64,000 nt of DNA from positions 1 to 64,000 of the forward strand of contig NZ_MPVN01000011.1 of NCBI RefSeq assembly GCF_001955535.1, written 5' to 3'. Numbering within the stretch: position 1 is the first letter of the stretch; every line of letters begins with the position of its first letter. The DNA is from Paenibacillus sp. FSL H7-0326 (lineage in GTDB: Bacteria > Bacillota > Bacilli > Paenibacillales > Paenibacillaceae). This document shows positions 18,541-28,501 of the stretch, in pieces. A program made the position numbers and the translations under genes. Below the pieces are notes generated by a model that did no database searches, was not told the origin of the DNA, and saw only the letters and a program-made list of their open reading frames with translations.

Positions 18541-20595
18541 TTACGTCGTTGGTTTGTTGTGATCCGGTGAATTTGCATCCCCAGACTCTGGGTTAGATGA
18601 TGTTGTGTCAGGCTCTGTCTGACTCGGACCATCATTGGAAATATCACCAGGCTGAGATCCGTTGTTCTCTTTACCTTGAATACGGACACGCACATCACCA
18701 ACATTATCGATGACAGGCTCGCCGCTCTCGGAAGAACCTCCAGACGAGTCAGTACCCTTGTCAGTAATGGCACCTTTCTCTATCAACTGCTTAATATCTT
18801 CAAGATCAAGCGTTTCTCTCTCAAGAAGAGTTTCAGCAATCAGATGCACTTCCTTAGAATACTTGTTCAGCAATTCTTTAGCTTGCTCATAGCATTCAGT
18901 GATCATGCGTCTCATCTCTTGGTCGATTTCATGGGCAATCGCATCACTATAGTTAGGCTCGTGTCCAAAATCGCGTCCCAAGAAGACTTGTCCTTGAGAG
19001 TTGCCAAATTGAAGCGGTCCGAGCTTCTCACTCATACCATATTCCATAACCATGCTGCGTACAATGCCTGTCGCTTGTTGGAAGTCACTGTATGCACCAG
19101 TTCCGATTTCACCGATAAAGATTTCTTCGGCAGCACGTCCGCCGAGCAAACCAGTAATACGGTCAAGCAGCTCCGGCTTCGTTGCAAGCATACGATCTTC
19201 TTTAGGCATCATGATAACATATCCGCCTGCACGTCCACGTGGGACAATCGTTACTTTATGAACCATATCGGCATGCTCCAAGAAATATCCGACAATCGTA
19301 TGCCCTGCTTCGTGATAAGCGACAATGCGCTTCTCGCGATCGCTGACTACACGGCTCTTCTTCTCAGTACCGACAATGACACGGTCAATCGCTTCATCCA
19401 TCTCACGCATGGAGATGTCTTTACGATTACGTCTTGCAGCCAGAAGTGCTGCTTCATTCAGCAGGTTCTCCAGGTCTGCACCGGTAAACCCGGTCGTACG
19501 CTTCGCAATAACATCCATCTTAACGTCTTTCGTAAGTGGTTTATTGCGCGCATGTACTTTCAGAACTGCCTCACGGCCTTTAACGTCCGGACGGTCTACC
19601 GTGATTTGACGGTCAAAACGTCCTGGGCGGAGAAGGGCTGGGTCAAGAATGTCTTGACGGTTCGTCGCAGCAATAATGATAATACCTTCATTTGCACCGA
19701 AGCCGTCCATTTCAACGAGCAACTGGTTGAGCGTTTGCTCACGCTCGTCATGACCGCCGCCGAGTCCGGCGCCGCGCTGACGTCCTACCGCATCAATCTC
19801 GTCAATAAAGATGATACATGGAGCATTCTTTTTCGCATTCTCAAACAAGTCACGTACACGGGATGCACCGACACCGACGAACATTTCGACGAAGTCAGAA
19901 CCCGAAATACTGAAGAACGGTACGCCTGCTTCTCCTGCAACTGCACGAGCAAGGAGCGTCTTACCTGTTCCCGGAGGTCCGTTAAGCAGAACCCCTTTTG
20001 GAATTCTTGCGCCAACTGCCGCAAATTTACGAGGATCCTTCAAGAACTCCACGACTTCGACAAGCTCTTGCTTCTCTTCATCAGCTCCTGCGACATCCTC
20101 AAAAGTAACCTTCTTCTTCTCTTCGTTATACAGACGTGCACGGCTCTTGCCAAAATTCATCACTTTGCCGCCGCCGCCCTGTGCCTGATTGAATAGGAAG
20201 AAGAACAGAACAAACATTAAAATAAGAGGTATAAACGATGTTAGCAGTGTCAGCCAAATGCTGTCACCCTTCATCGGTTGTTGCTCAAGTTCAAAGCCAT
20301 TGGTCTCGCTGGCCTCAACGATTTCCTGTACAGCAGTCTCAGTGTAAGGGATATACGTAATGAAATTTTCTGGTTTGCCTTCAGCTACTTCATTATATTG
20401 ACCTGTTACACGATATGTGTAACCGTCAAATTGGAGGCTCAGATTCTTTACGTTGTTAGCGGATAACTCCTGCCGAAACTGATTGTATTTAGGGGTATCA
20501 GCCGCTTCATTTCCACCATTAATTACCTGGTAGATACCGACCACTACTAAAAATAAAATTAAATAAAAGCCAGAATTCCGGATGAACCGATTCAT
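18541..20595 (-). CDS. ftsH: ATP-dependent zinc metalloprotease FtsH
   Basis: Membrane-bound AAA+ protease for quality control and, in Bacillus, for cell division and sporulation entry. 684 residues: two membrane helices (about 8-25 and 110-132) flanking an external domain, Walker A GPPGTGKT near 205, Walker [31 protein letters not shown], and the zinc site HEAGH near 430 with the third ligand region further on. The last 70 residues are a disordered S/N/D/P-rich tail. GAGAGGAGG precedes the ATG. It follows hpt as in B. subtilis. Confidence 0.98.
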   Translation of the reverse strand: MNRFIRNSGFYLILFLVVVGIYQVINGGNEAADTPKYNQFRQELSANNVKNLSLQFDGYTYRVTGQYNEVAEGKPENFITYIPYTETAVQEIVEASETNGFELEQQPMKGDSIWLTLLTSFIPLILMFVLFFFLFNQAQGGGGKVMNFGKSRARLYNEEKKKVTFEDVAGADEEKQELVEVVEFLKDPRKFAAVGARIPKGVLLNGPPGTGKTLLARAVAGEAGVPFFSISGSDFVEMFVGVGASRVRDLFENAKKNAPCIIFIDEIDAVGRQRGAGLGGGHDEREQTLNQLLVEMDGFGANEGIIIIAATNRQDILDPALLRPGRFDRQITVDRPDVKGREAVLKVHARNKPLTKDVKMDVIAKRTTGFTGADLENLLNEAALLAARRNRKDISMREMDEAIDRVIVGTEKKSRVVSDREKRIVAYHEAGHTIVGYFLEHADMVHKVTIVPRGRAGGYVIMMPKEDRMLATKPELLDRITGLLGGRAAEEIFIGEIGTGAYSDFQQATGIVRSMVMEYGMSEKLGPLQFGNSQGQVFLGRDFGHEPNYSDAIAHEIDQEMRRMITECYEQAKELLNKYSKEVHLIAETLLERETLDLEDIKQLIEKGAITDKGTDSSGGSSESGEPVIDNVGDVRVRIQGKENNGSQPGDISNDGPSQTEPDTTSSNPESGDANSPDHNKPTT

Positions 20596-20693
20596 CCCCT
20601 ACCTCCTCTCAAGACACTTAAGTTATTTTAACATAGCCATTCTGCCCTTCTCAACAAAGGGAGGAACGTTATCCTTACTCAATGGCTGGGATA

Positions 20694-21233
20694 TCAGCTA
20701 GTGTAAATTTCCGGTTTCAAAATCCCGATGTAGGGGAGGTTCCGGTATTTCTCTGCATAATCCAAACCGTATCCGACTACAAATGCATCAGGCAGAACGA
20801 AGCCTGTGTAGTCCGCCTCCAGATCGACTTTCCGGCCTGAAGGTTTGTCAAACAAGGTTACCACTGTCGTTGACTTAGCTCCTCTGCGCTGCAAAAGGTC
20901 AATTAGATGGGTAAGTGTAAGACCGCTGTCAATGATGTCCTCCACAATAAGAACGTCACGGTTCTCAACGCTCGCGTCAAGATCTTTAATGATTTTGACA
21001 ACGCCTGACGACTTGGTCGAAGCACCATAGCTTGAAACAGCCATAAAGTCCATTTCAACGGGAACAGTAATGTTCTTCACCAAATCAGCCATAAATATAA
21101 ACGCGCCTTTAAGTACACAAATGACTAAAGGATTGCGATCTGCATATTCCTTGCTCAGGATTTCTCCCAATTCCTTAATCTTGTTCTGAAGCTCTTCTTC
21201 ACTAATCAATACTTCTTGAATATCGTTCTGCAA
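20694..21233 (-). CDS. hpt: Hypoxanthine-guanine phosphoribosyltransferase
   Basis: Salvages hypoxanthine and guanine with PRPP. 179 residues of the type I PRT fold: [13 protein letters not shown] near 40, DFMAVSSYG near 65 and the PRPP loop [14 protein letters not shown] near 95-108, then [18 protein letters not shown]. Starts at TTG with AGGAGG about nine bases upstream. In B. subtilis Hpt and TilS together control ftsH; the order tilS-hpt-ftsH is preserved. Confidence 0.96.
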   Translation of the reverse strand: MQNDIQEVLISEEELQNKIKELGEILSKEYADRNPLVICVLKGAFIFMADLVKNITVPVEMDFMAVSSYGASTKSSGVVKIIKDLDASVENRDVLIVEDIIDSGLTLTHLIDLLQRRGAKSTTVVTLFDKPSGRKVDLEADYTGFVLPDAFVVGYGLDYAEKYRNLPYIGILKPEIYTS

Positions 21234-21298
21234 CGTCGCGAACCTCCTAAGTTATACTATGAAAGTCTTACCTGCACCATTACTGTCACTCGGGCCCA

Positions 21299-22723
21299 CT
21301 AAAGTTCCTCCACCAGCATTCGAATGATGGACGTAGAATCTTCACTTACCGGGAAATGAATCGAGCGACGTACGCCCGGAATCCAGATGATGTTTCCGGC
21401 ACCATCGCATATTACGGGAATACGAGAACGCAGGGACGGAGGAATTTTGGCATCTATAAAAATATCTTTAACCTTTTTGCTTCCGTTTAATCCCATCACT
21501 TTCATGGTATCTCCAGGCAATCGCGAACGAATCGTAAGCGGCCATATGAATGTATTCGCATCAAACAGCGCTTCACTAGCAGAAACCGGCCTGGACCAAC
21601 TGTCCAGACAGGATAAATGAAGTCTTGTGCCAATCTCAGTAAGATCCAATTGAGCGTCTCCATCCAAGAAATCCAACTGGTAATTATAATGCTCTAATAC
21701 AGAAGACCTCTGGGTAGAAAAAATGATATGATCATATTCCCGAATGCAAACAATTCCTTGGCCTATATCGTGGCTCCACGTTGTGGGCTCATGTTGAACC
21801 GCACCTCTGCGAATGGTTTCAATCCTCGAAAAATCAACAAAATCATCGTTCGAAGGCAGATAATTTAATATTAATTTAATCAACCTCCGTTGTAAAGCGA
21901 CATGTAGCTCCTTGAAATCAGTCACTTTAAAGGACAGGCTGCCCTCTGAATTTCGAACCATTTCGGAATACGTCTGCCGGGAGATAGTATCCATATAATC
22001 ATCTTCAACACTCATGACCTCAGCCAAGCGATTCAGTGACTCTGTAAACTGAGCATTATATTGCCCCAAAAAAGGAAGTACATCCAGTCTAATCGCATTT
22101 CTTCTGTACTTCGTATTCATATTGCTGCTGTCAACAACATAGGACAAATCATATTGTTCACAATGATGAACCAAGTCCGTCTTGTTAATACGTAAGCAAG
22201 GGCGGATAAGTTCCACGTTTTTTTCAAAACGTTTAATTTTTATTCCGGTGAGTCCCGAAGGACCGCTCCCCCTCAGCAAATGAAGCAGGACCGTCTCCGC
22301 CTGATCATCGGCGTGATGAGCCAAAGCGATACTATCCGCATCATACTTGACAGCTATTTGATGAAGAAATGCATACCGCTTCTCGCGTGAAGCATCCTGT
22401 GCATTCCTTCCGCTGTCCTCGACATACTGCGGTATATTTACCCTTGTCATCTCGAACGGAATCAATAGAGACTCGGCGAATTCCCTCACGATCTCCGCTT
22501 CCTGGTCAGACTCAGCCCGAAAGCCATGATGAACATGAGCACAGATCAGTGTAAGCGGTGTGTGGTATTTCGAAATTTGGTGCAGGATATGTAAAAGAGC
22601 CACAGAATCCGCTCCTCCGGATACTGCGACCACGATCCGGTAACCCGGCTGCCATAAATCAAAAGACTCTGCCGTTTCTAGCACCTGAAGTGCCGTCTTG
22701 CTCAGCTTGTTGCGTCCTTCCAT
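21299..22723 (-). CDS. tilS: tRNA(Ile)-lysidine synthase
   Basis: Modifies C34 of the minor tRNA-Ile to lysidine so that it reads AUA; essential in Bacillus. 474 residues: N-type ATP pyrophosphatase with VAVSGGADSVALL near 30, HVHHGFRAESDQEAE, ALAHHADDQAETVLLHLLRGSGPSGLTGI near 135, and a C-terminal TilS domain ending PGVRRSIHFPV. The order tilS-hpt-ftsH is conserved. Confidence 0.96.
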   Translation of the reverse strand: MEGRNKLSKTALQVLETAESFDLWQPGYRIVVAVSGGADSVALLHILHQISKYHTPLTLICAHVHHGFRAESDQEAEIVREFAESLLIPFEMTRVNIPQYVEDSGRNAQDASREKRYAFLHQIAVKYDADSIALAHHADDQAETVLLHLLRGSGPSGLTGIKIKRFEKNVELIRPCLRINKTDLVHHCEQYDLSYVVDSSNMNTKYRRNAIRLDVLPFLGQYNAQFTESLNRLAEVMSVEDDYMDTISRQTYSEMVRNSEGSLSFKVTDFKELHVALQRRLIKLILNYLPSNDDFVDFSRIETIRRGAVQHEPTTWSHDIGQGIVCIREYDHIIFSTQRSSVLEHYNYQLDFLDGDAQLDLTEIGTRLHLSCLDSWSRPVSASEALFDANTFIWPLTIRSRLPGDTMKVMGLNGSKKVKDIFIDAKIPPSLRSRIPVICDGAGNIIWIPGVRRSIHFPVSEDSTSIIRMLVEEL

Positions 22724-22773
22724 GCTGCTCCTTCTTTCTATAAATCAAGGTTAGCCTATGTACCTCTAAACCA

Positions 22774-23712
22774 TCAGCGGAACAGGAACATAATCGCTCC
22801 CGCCATGATTAGAGCAGATAATGCAAACGATGGAATTAACCATCTAGGAGCGGGCTCAGATCTGGACTCTCTTTGCCGTTTAACCGGTCCATACACATGC
22901 TTCTTCCAATGTAGAAATGCGACCTCCGCATTTTCAAATTTTCCTTGAACCGCTTGTGCGAGCCAGCCTTTGTATGGAGAGAGCCTCTCACTGCGCTGAA
23001 TCAATGCAGTCAATGGACCCATTCCCCTTAATTGGGGGAGGCCTTCTCCGGCAAGCCGCTGTAATTCATCTCCCTCCAAGAGATGAATGAGCAGGAGTGC
23101 AAAGGAAAATACATCATATTCAGGATCTGCCACACGGCTTCCCGCGTTCCAGTATCCTCTATCATACCATTCTGTAAACTGCTTGGCACTGCGCCCGACA
23201 GGACTTACTCCGCCGTAATCAATGAGCTCAACTTCCCCATACCGGGTGACGAGTACATTTTGCGGCTTTAGATCACAGAATATATAGCCCAGGCGATGCA
23301 GCTCGGCCAGCTTCTTCAGCAGCCTAAGACCCGTGATCGTAATCCAGTCCGAGCCATGCTTCTGAATAAAATGGTGAATAGGTTCACCTCGAACATACTT
23401 CATCACGTAGAAAGGAATATCGATACCGTTAATCCGATAATCATCGACTTCCTTAAGATAGGAAGCGGACTTATGTCCAGCTTGCGAATACCGACTTTCG
23501 AGCGATGTCAGGACATTAATTTCTGACTGCAAGTCTACTCCATTAAAGCCCATCTTCAACGCATACCGGCCTCCACCCGGTTCACGCTGAACCAAATAAA
23601 CGATCCCGTTTGCTCCCTTACCCAGCGTTCTCAGGATAACATACTTGCCCTGTTTCCATTTGCCGGTTACCACCGTTCCAGGAGAAAAATCAGGATCCAG
23701 CGGCATAGTCAC
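22774..23712 (-). CDS. yabT: Membrane-tethered Ser/Thr protein kinase (YabT-like)
   Basis: Hanks-type kinase of about 312 residues: glycine loop GKGANGIVYLV, the ATP lysine in YALKMG, catalytic loop FCDLKPQNVLV (HRD replaced by FCD, aspartate kept), DYGGVS in place of DFG, and a single C-terminal membrane helix (WLIPSFALSALIMAGAIMFLF), so the kinase faces the cytoplasm. In B. subtilis YabT is a DNA-activated forespore kinase acting on RecA. Best start is GTG at 23712, seven bases after GAAGGG; ATG at 23706 is possible. It overlaps yabS by about 20 bases. Confidence 0.88.
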   Translation of the reverse strand: MTMPLDPDFSPGTVVTGKWKQGKYVILRTLGKGANGIVYLVQREPGGGRYALKMGFNGVDLQSEINVLTSLESRYSQAGHKSASYLKEVDDYRINGIDIPFYVMKYVRGEPIHHFIQKHGSDWITITGLRLLKKLAELHRLGYIFCDLKPQNVLVTRYGEVELIDYGGVSPVGRSAKQFTEWYDRGYWNAGSRVADPEYDVFSFALLLIHLLEGDELQRLAGEGLPQLRGMGPLTALIQRSERLSPYKGWLAQAVQGKFENAEVAFLHWKKHVYGPVKRQRESRSEPAPRWLIPSFALSALIMAGAIMFLFR

Positions 23713-24436
23713 CCAGCATCCCTTCTTTAGTCCCTTGATCATAAGATATAAGCTCGTGTTCGTTTAGTGTACCATAACGGTAGTAATCCATCACCTTTAA
23801 TATTGCGGGTCCTGTAGGGGTTGCTCCCCTCATCTGGAGCCTGTTAAACATCGAGCGAAGGGCATGAACATCGTTTGTCCAAGGGATATCATTGACCGCA
23901 TCCTCGCCCCCATGCTTTCCCGGAAAATGAAATACAGAGATTTGACTCATGCCTTCACGCGCTTGAAGGCTCAGCATTAAATCCCGGATTCCTTCCTCAA
24001 CAGCAGGAAGCTTGGGCTTCATGCTCGCACTTGCGTCAATTAAGAGCGCGACCTGTAAGGGAGTCGTCTCACTCAAGTTGTCCATTACCTTCACAACCTC
24101 CGCGCGCTGATGCGGTGGTAGCTCCGTTAATGTCCCCTTGCCTAAAATTTGCTTCAGCTCTTTATTAACCGCCATCTCAATCGTCTGAACCACGGTTTTG
24201 CGTGTCATCATCTGCATCGTCTTGGCCAAATGAGGCGTACCGACGATACGGCTGATACCCCCGCCTGCCTTCGCGATTTCATCGATCTCCTGACTTCCCA
24301 GCTCTCCAATGGTCCCATAATCCACTACACCGACCACATTGACGGTAATGCCCTCCTCCAAGGCATGCGCCGCTGCAAGAACCGGACTTGATCCAACATT
24401 CGAACATCCATCTGTAATCAGCAAAATCTGCTTCAT
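23690..24436 (-). CDS. yabS: VWA-domain protein (YabS-like)
   Basis: 248 residues. The von Willebrand A domain is split in an unusual order: the N-terminal half has ILLITDGCSN and a GGGISRIV strand, while the MIDAS metal motif DASAS (DxSxS) lies near residue 135 followed by the MRGATPTGPAI threonine loop. No membrane segment. Conserved between spoIIE and yabT in spore formers; molecular role unknown. Ribosome binding site GAAAGGGGAATGAAGG before the ATG. Confidence 0.85.
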   Translation of the reverse strand: MKQILLITDGCSNVGSSPVLAAAHALEEGITVNVVGVVDYGTIGELGSQEIDEIAKAGGGISRIVGTPHLAKTMQMMTRKTVVQTIEMAVNKELKQILGKGTLTELPPHQRAEVVKVMDNLSETTPLQVALLIDASASMKPKLPAVEEGIRDLMLSLQAREGMSQISVFHFPGKHGGEDAVNDIPWTNDVHALRSMFNRLQMRGATPTGPAILKVMDYYRYGTLNEHELISYDQGTKEGMLGDYAAGS

Positions 24437-24539
24437 CCTTCATTCCCCTTTCAAATCAACTGGATCATTCCTATTATTTCCAGTATGGATTTGATTCAAA
24501 CGGGGGAAATTTTCTTTTCTTCTATATAATAGAGCCTGA

Positions 24540-27044
24540 TCAGCTGACTGTTCTCGGCCGTTCCATTCGATCCATTCCTGGAATACGCAGTGTTGCCCAT
24601 TCAGGTCTGAAGTGATCTACTTTGCCGACTACAACCGTCATGTCATCATGAATTTTATTTTGCTGATAACGAATCACCCTTTCTAGAAGGATATCGGCAA
24701 TTTCCTGTGGATCTTCACTATCCAGCTCCTGAATCATCCGCTTCATCCACATTTCTTTATTCACCGCATAGCCGGGTGCATCATAGATGCCATCGGTCAT
24801 CATAATGACGATATCCCCCGGATTCAACTGGATACTGACAAGATCAACCTCAATATCTTTAATAATTCCTATCGGCAGATTGCTTGCAGACACAGGGATC
24901 ACCTCATCTCCTCTCTTGATAAAGCTTGGTGTTGATCCAATCTTCAAAAAGGTGGACTGGGCAGAATATTGATCGATCAGTGCCATATCCACTGTGGCAT
25001 AAATCTCTTCCGGAGACCGCAGCATCAGAATAGAATTAACGGATTTAATGGCCAGCTTGGCATCCATTCCGGATTGAAGCAGCTGCTCCAAAATGTTAAG
25101 AGCCGTGCTGCTCTCCATTCTCGCCCGCTCACCATTGCCCATACCATCACTTAACGCAACAGCAAAGGTCCCATTCCCGAGCTCGACTGTACTGTAGCTG
25201 TCACCAGACAAGAGTCCTCCTCCCTTGGCTGCGCCAGCAACGCCAGTGGTTACTTCATAGGTTTTTGCCGAACCGAAGGTAACCGTCGCCAGACCCTGTT
25301 TTGGTAAAGTCATGACCTCCTCTACTACAGCAATGTGTTCATCTAGAATATCGGACAGCAGTGGTGCAATAATTTTGCGGCATTCATCAAATCCTTTCGT
25401 ATAAGCATGTACGATCTCAATCTCGACATGACCTGCGTCCAGGTTAATGATGTCGATGCTGTGAATGGATAAACCGAGCTGCTCCAAAGCGGAACGAATC
25501 TGATCCTCCTGCTTATGCATAATCGTCGTTTCACGCTGGATTTCACGTGCCAGGTCCTCCATTACCTGAGACACGCCGGACAACTGCTCGGCAACCAGTA
25601 CACGACTGTCGTATATTTGCCTCTTCCATTGCATATTATCTTGGTATAGCCCGTACTGACGCTTCATCACGTCTAATACAGCCTCCGTCTTGGCACAGGA
25701 TTTGGTCCAGGAAGCAGGAATATCCTTGGCTTCAAAGTCTGGATTCTCTTCGATGGCCGACATCATCTCCGTCATATACTTGTATGTCTGATAGAACTTG
25801 CCGTCCCAGCACTGAGACTGCTTGAAGCAAGCAGCACAAGTCCCGTCAGCCACAGCATTCATGAAATGCTCCATGTCCTGTTGACCCTGCTTGATCTCAG
25901 GCACCTCCGACATCTGATCAAAGCTCTTCGACAGCTGCTTAAACACCTGTGAGAACCTTGTTACACGCTCTGCTGTCAGATCCCGAATCCGCTTCGCATA
26001 CTCATGCTGATTATGACTATGATCCTGCGTGCCAGGCACGTATTTTGATATGACATTTAATATACTCTTCGGTGTCAGTAAAAAGAGCAAGATCGCGGCA
26101 CAGCTCTCATAGGTTGATGTGATCACATCTCCTGTTCCGCCCAGATAAATGGCTAGAATGGAGGAGCCAAGCAGCATCCCAAGAGAGACAGCCATCTTCT
26201 TTCCTTCCTTCAGCATCCCCGCCAGCATACCGGAGAAAGCAAGCAAGCTCATCTGATAGATCGCTGACATATTGGCCAGACTTAGGATCAGTCCTGTAAT
26301 TACCCCAACCGATGCGCCAAGTGGTGCACCCCCTACTAGAGCAAAGACAAGAATAAGATATCGTGACAATACATTCTCTGCGGATAGATTATATACCGTG
26401 AAACCGACAGCCCCTGTCATAACAGATGCCAGTAGAATAATAAGACACAGGATCTCCTCGCTGCGGAGGTTTACATTCTTCTTGCGATAGGTGAACACGG
26501 GAATGGCCTGAATGAACACAAGAGTGAGCACGAAGCTGAGTACAGCATCGATGGTCATCATTAGGACCGCGTACCATGTGAATGAGGGTCCGATCAGGAC
26601 GGTAAACAAATTGACCATAAAGGCTGAAGTGAATACCATCACCGGTGCGTAAGACAGTTCTGTTTTGCCAAAAGACGAGAGTCCTCGATAGAGCAGATAG
26701 AAAATGCTGACCTCGGCGGCGATCGTAAACAGTGTGGGATAGGGAGCGAAAAAGCCTCCAGCCAAGATAGCGATCCCTACCGGGAGCAAAAAATCTCTTC
26801 TCAGGAACATAATGACGGCGAAGTAGGCTATGGCAAAAGGAGATAGCTCGTCCAATATCATAGCCTTTCCGAGCAAAAAACCCATTACCGTCAGCAGAAT
26901 CATCCATTTCTTCTCCGCAATGAACTGTACAGCCTTCAGCGATCCCACCCAGGATTTGATTCTCATGCCCGCTTCTTTACGAATGGCTTTGCCTCCTTTG
27001 CCTGTTCTCAGTCCAGGGAAAGGTATTACATTCCACTTGTCCAT
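24540..27044 (-). CDS. spoIIE: Stage II sporulation protein E (PP2C phosphatase)
   Basis: Dephosphorylates the anti-anti-sigma factor SpoIIAA to release sigma-F in the forespore, and works at the polar septum with FtsZ. 834 residues: about ten membrane helices (45-340), a central oligomerisation region with several cysteines (ACFKQSQCWDGK), and a C-terminal PPM domain with metal aspartates in ALSDGMGNG near 620 and MMTDGIYDAPG near 745. The start follows TTGGGGTG. It stands alone with its own promoter at 27083-27116 and no clear terminator in the short gap to yabS. Confidence 0.97.
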   Translation of the reverse strand: MDKWNVIPFPGLRTGKGGKAIRKEAGMRIKSWVGSLKAVQFIAEKKWMILLTVMGFLLGKAMILDELSPFAIAYFAVIMFLRRDFLLPVGIAILAGGFFAPYPTLFTIAAEVSIFYLLYRGLSSFGKTELSYAPVMVFTSAFMVNLFTVLIGPSFTWYAVLMMTIDAVLSFVLTLVFIQAIPVFTYRKKNVNLRSEEILCLIILLASVMTGAVGFTVYNLSAENVLSRYLILVFALVGGAPLGASVGVITGLILSLANMSAIYQMSLLAFSGMLAGMLKEGKKMAVSLGMLLGSSILAIYLGGTGDVITSTYESCAAILLFLLTPKSILNVISKYVPGTQDHSHNQHEYAKRIRDLTAERVTRFSQVFKQLSKSFDQMSEVPEIKQGQQDMEHFMNAVADGTCAACFKQSQCWDGKFYQTYKYMTEMMSAIEENPDFEAKDIPASWTKSCAKTEAVLDVMKRQYGLYQDNMQWKRQIYDSRVLVAEQLSGVSQVMEDLAREIQRETTIMHKQEDQIRSALEQLGLSIHSIDIINLDAGHVEIEIVHAYTKGFDECRKIIAPLLSDILDEHIAVVEEVMTLPKQGLATVTFGSAKTYEVTTGVAGAAKGGGLLSGDSYSTVELGNGTFAVALSDGMGNGERARMESSTALNILEQLLQSGMDAKLAIKSVNSILMLRSPEEIYATVDMALIDQYSAQSTFLKIGSTPSFIKRGDEVIPVSASNLPIGIIKDIEVDLVSIQLNPGDIVIMMTDGIYDAPGYAVNKEMWMKRMIQELDSEDPQEIADILLERVIRYQQNKIHDDMTVVVGKVDHFRPEWATLRIPGMDRMERPRTVS

Positions 27045-27082
27045 TTAACTTGGCACCCCAATCGTTTGATTTGATGGTACCC

Positions 27083-27148
27083 ATTATAGTCAGCTTGTTC
27101 TGTGAAAGTTTGTCAGAAACACAGACCGTGCCAAAAGAAATTTCCGAC
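27083..27148 (-). promoter_or_regulatory. spoIIE promoter with 22-bp spacing (Spo0A-activated type)
   Basis: Minus strand: -10 TATAAT (27083-27088) and -35-like CTGACA (27111-27116) separated by 22 bases, with the start site about 30 bases before the ATG. Upstream TGTCGGA (27142-27148) is one mismatch from the Spo0A box TGNCGAA. Known Spo0A~P-activated sigma-A promoters such as spoIIE and spoIIG have this wide spacing. The rest of the 365-base gap (to 27335) has no ORF and no tRNA; B. subtilis has two tRNA genes near here. Confidence 0.7.
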
Positions 27149-27335
27149 AAAAACAGGGAGTGTGCGAAAGTTCAGAGAAACACAGGCGAATGAAGTGCCC
27201 ATCTAGGTTCGTCGGTTCCCACTCGAATCAAGTTACCCTATTTTGCATACACCCTTCTGCCTAAATCTGCTAGCGATATGAAAAGAGAATACTGGAAATC
27301 GCTTGAAACCTGTCGGACGATTCTTTACAAGCGAC

Positions 27336-27367
27336 AAAAAAACCACAGACTCTAAAAGTCTGTGGTT
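27336..27367 (-). terminator. Terminator after yabR
   Basis: Stem ACCACAGACT / AGTCTGTGGT with a short loop, followed by TTTTTTT on the minus strand. Confidence 0.92.
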
Positions 27368-27409
27368 CTTCCATACGTTACAATCTATGCGTAAGATCAG
27401 GTTGATAAC

Positions 27410-27940
27410 TTACATACGTTTCGCGCCGCGGCCTCCACGTTTGCCTTCAGTGTTCTTCTTCAGCGATGAAATTCGCTCTTCGCTGTCTTTCAGGAAGCGT
27501 GACATTTTATCCTCGAATGAAGGCTTGCCAAACGAAGGCTTGCCGGAAGAAGGTTTGTAAGGACGCCCTCCCCGTTCACGATTGTTATAGCTGCCGCCGC
27601 CACTACCGCTGCCGCCGCCGCCAAATCGTTCTCTGTCTCCACCCGTGCGTTCCGGTCTTGGTGCTCTTGGCGGACGAGCCTGTTGTTGTACTTCACCTGC
27701 AGGACGATCTACCGCCTGCTTAATGGAAAGTCCAATTTTGCCGTCTTTATCAACGTTAATGACCTTAACGGTTACAACGTCATTGATCTTCAGGTGATCA
27801 TTGACATCCTTAACGTAATTATCGGCGATTTCCGAGATGTGAACGAGACCCGTGACACCTCCTGACAGATCCACAAATGCTCCAAAATGCGTGATGCCTG
27901 TCACTTTGCCCTCTAACTTGGTGCCCACTTCAATTGCCAT
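27410..27940 (-). CDS. yabR: S1-domain RNA-binding protein (YabR-like) with RG-rich tail
   Basis: About 176 residues. One S1/OB fold (2-75: GTKLEGKVTGITHFGAFVDLSG ... GLVHISEI ... GKIGLSIKQ) suggests binding to RNA or ribosomes. The second half is a disordered, glycine/arginine-rich tail with RGG-like and GKPSFGKPSF repeats, which commonly adds RNA affinity. I chose the ATG at 27940 after AGGGAGG; an upstream extension to 27973 lacks support. It precedes spoIIE as in B. subtilis and ends at a strong terminator. Confidence 0.9.
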   Translation of the reverse strand: MAIEVGTKLEGKVTGITHFGAFVDLSGGVTGLVHISEIADNYVKDVNDHLKINDVVTVKVINVDKDGKIGLSIKQAVDRPAGEVQQQARPPRAPRPERTGGDRERFGGGGSGSGGGSYNNRERGGRPYKPSSGKPSFGKPSFEDKMSRFLKDSEERISSLKKNTEGKRGGRGAKRM

Positions 27941-28123
27941 AGAATAAAATGATCCTCCCTTAAAATTATACAACCCGATTTTTGAATCTGTTGCGGTATG
28001 TCAATTATACCTTATGCCACAAAGCAAGGTCAACTGAGCGGACGCCTGCTTTATTGCCTATTTTACGGTTATATATGCATCAAATACCAGTAATTTTGTC
28101 TAATTACAAAGTACCTGCCTGTC

Positions 28124-28468
28124 CTATTCGTCTACTGGATAAATGGGGGTTTCGCCCGGCAGAAACATTCCGTATTTCTTCCGTGCCAGCTGCCCGATAT
28201 ATTCTGGATCCTGCAGCCGCTCCACTTCATTGGACAGTTCAGTCTTCTCCTTCTCAGCCTCAGCATTGATCTTTGTCGCCTGCTCAAGCTTGGCACTCTT
28301 GTCCGCCATTTGAACAGACTGACTATAGAAAGTGTACCCTGCCCACCCTGTAAAGCAAATCATAAAGGTAAGCCACAGCATGATTCGCCTGCGTGCCCCC
28401 GTCGTTTTTGATTTTTGTGTATTTCCTTGAGTTGTACTTCGAGCATGACGTCCAGACGGTTTACTCAT
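28124..28468 (-). CDS. divIC: Septum formation initiator DivIC
   Basis: Bitopic division protein of about 114 residues: basic cytoplasmic N terminus, one membrane helix (RRIMLWLTFMICFTGWAGYTF, about 32-52) and an external coiled coil (SAKLEQATKINAEAEKEKTELSNEVERLQD). Partner of FtsL and DivIB at the septum. ATG at 28468 sits eight bases after AAGGAGG. It follows yabQ closely, in the yabP-yabQ-divIC arrangement. Confidence 0.92.
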   Translation of the reverse strand: MSKPSGRHARSTTQGNTQKSKTTGARRRIMLWLTFMICFTGWAGYTFYSQSVQMADKSAKLEQATKINAEAEKEKTELSNEVERLQDPEYIGQLARKKYGMFLPGETPIYPVDE

Positions 28469-28501
28469 CCGTGGAACCTCCTTCATCATAATCAGGGTGG
28501 T

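Noticed and set aside
18676-20196. 506-codon plus-strand ORF
   Set aside because: It is fully antisense to ftsH, has no ribosome binding site and an unnatural composition; a shadow of the ftsH codon pattern.
27045-27335. Possible tRNA genes upstream of spoIIE
   Set aside because: B. subtilis has two tRNA genes near here, but no cloverleaf arms or GGTTCGAATCC-type T-loop could be found.
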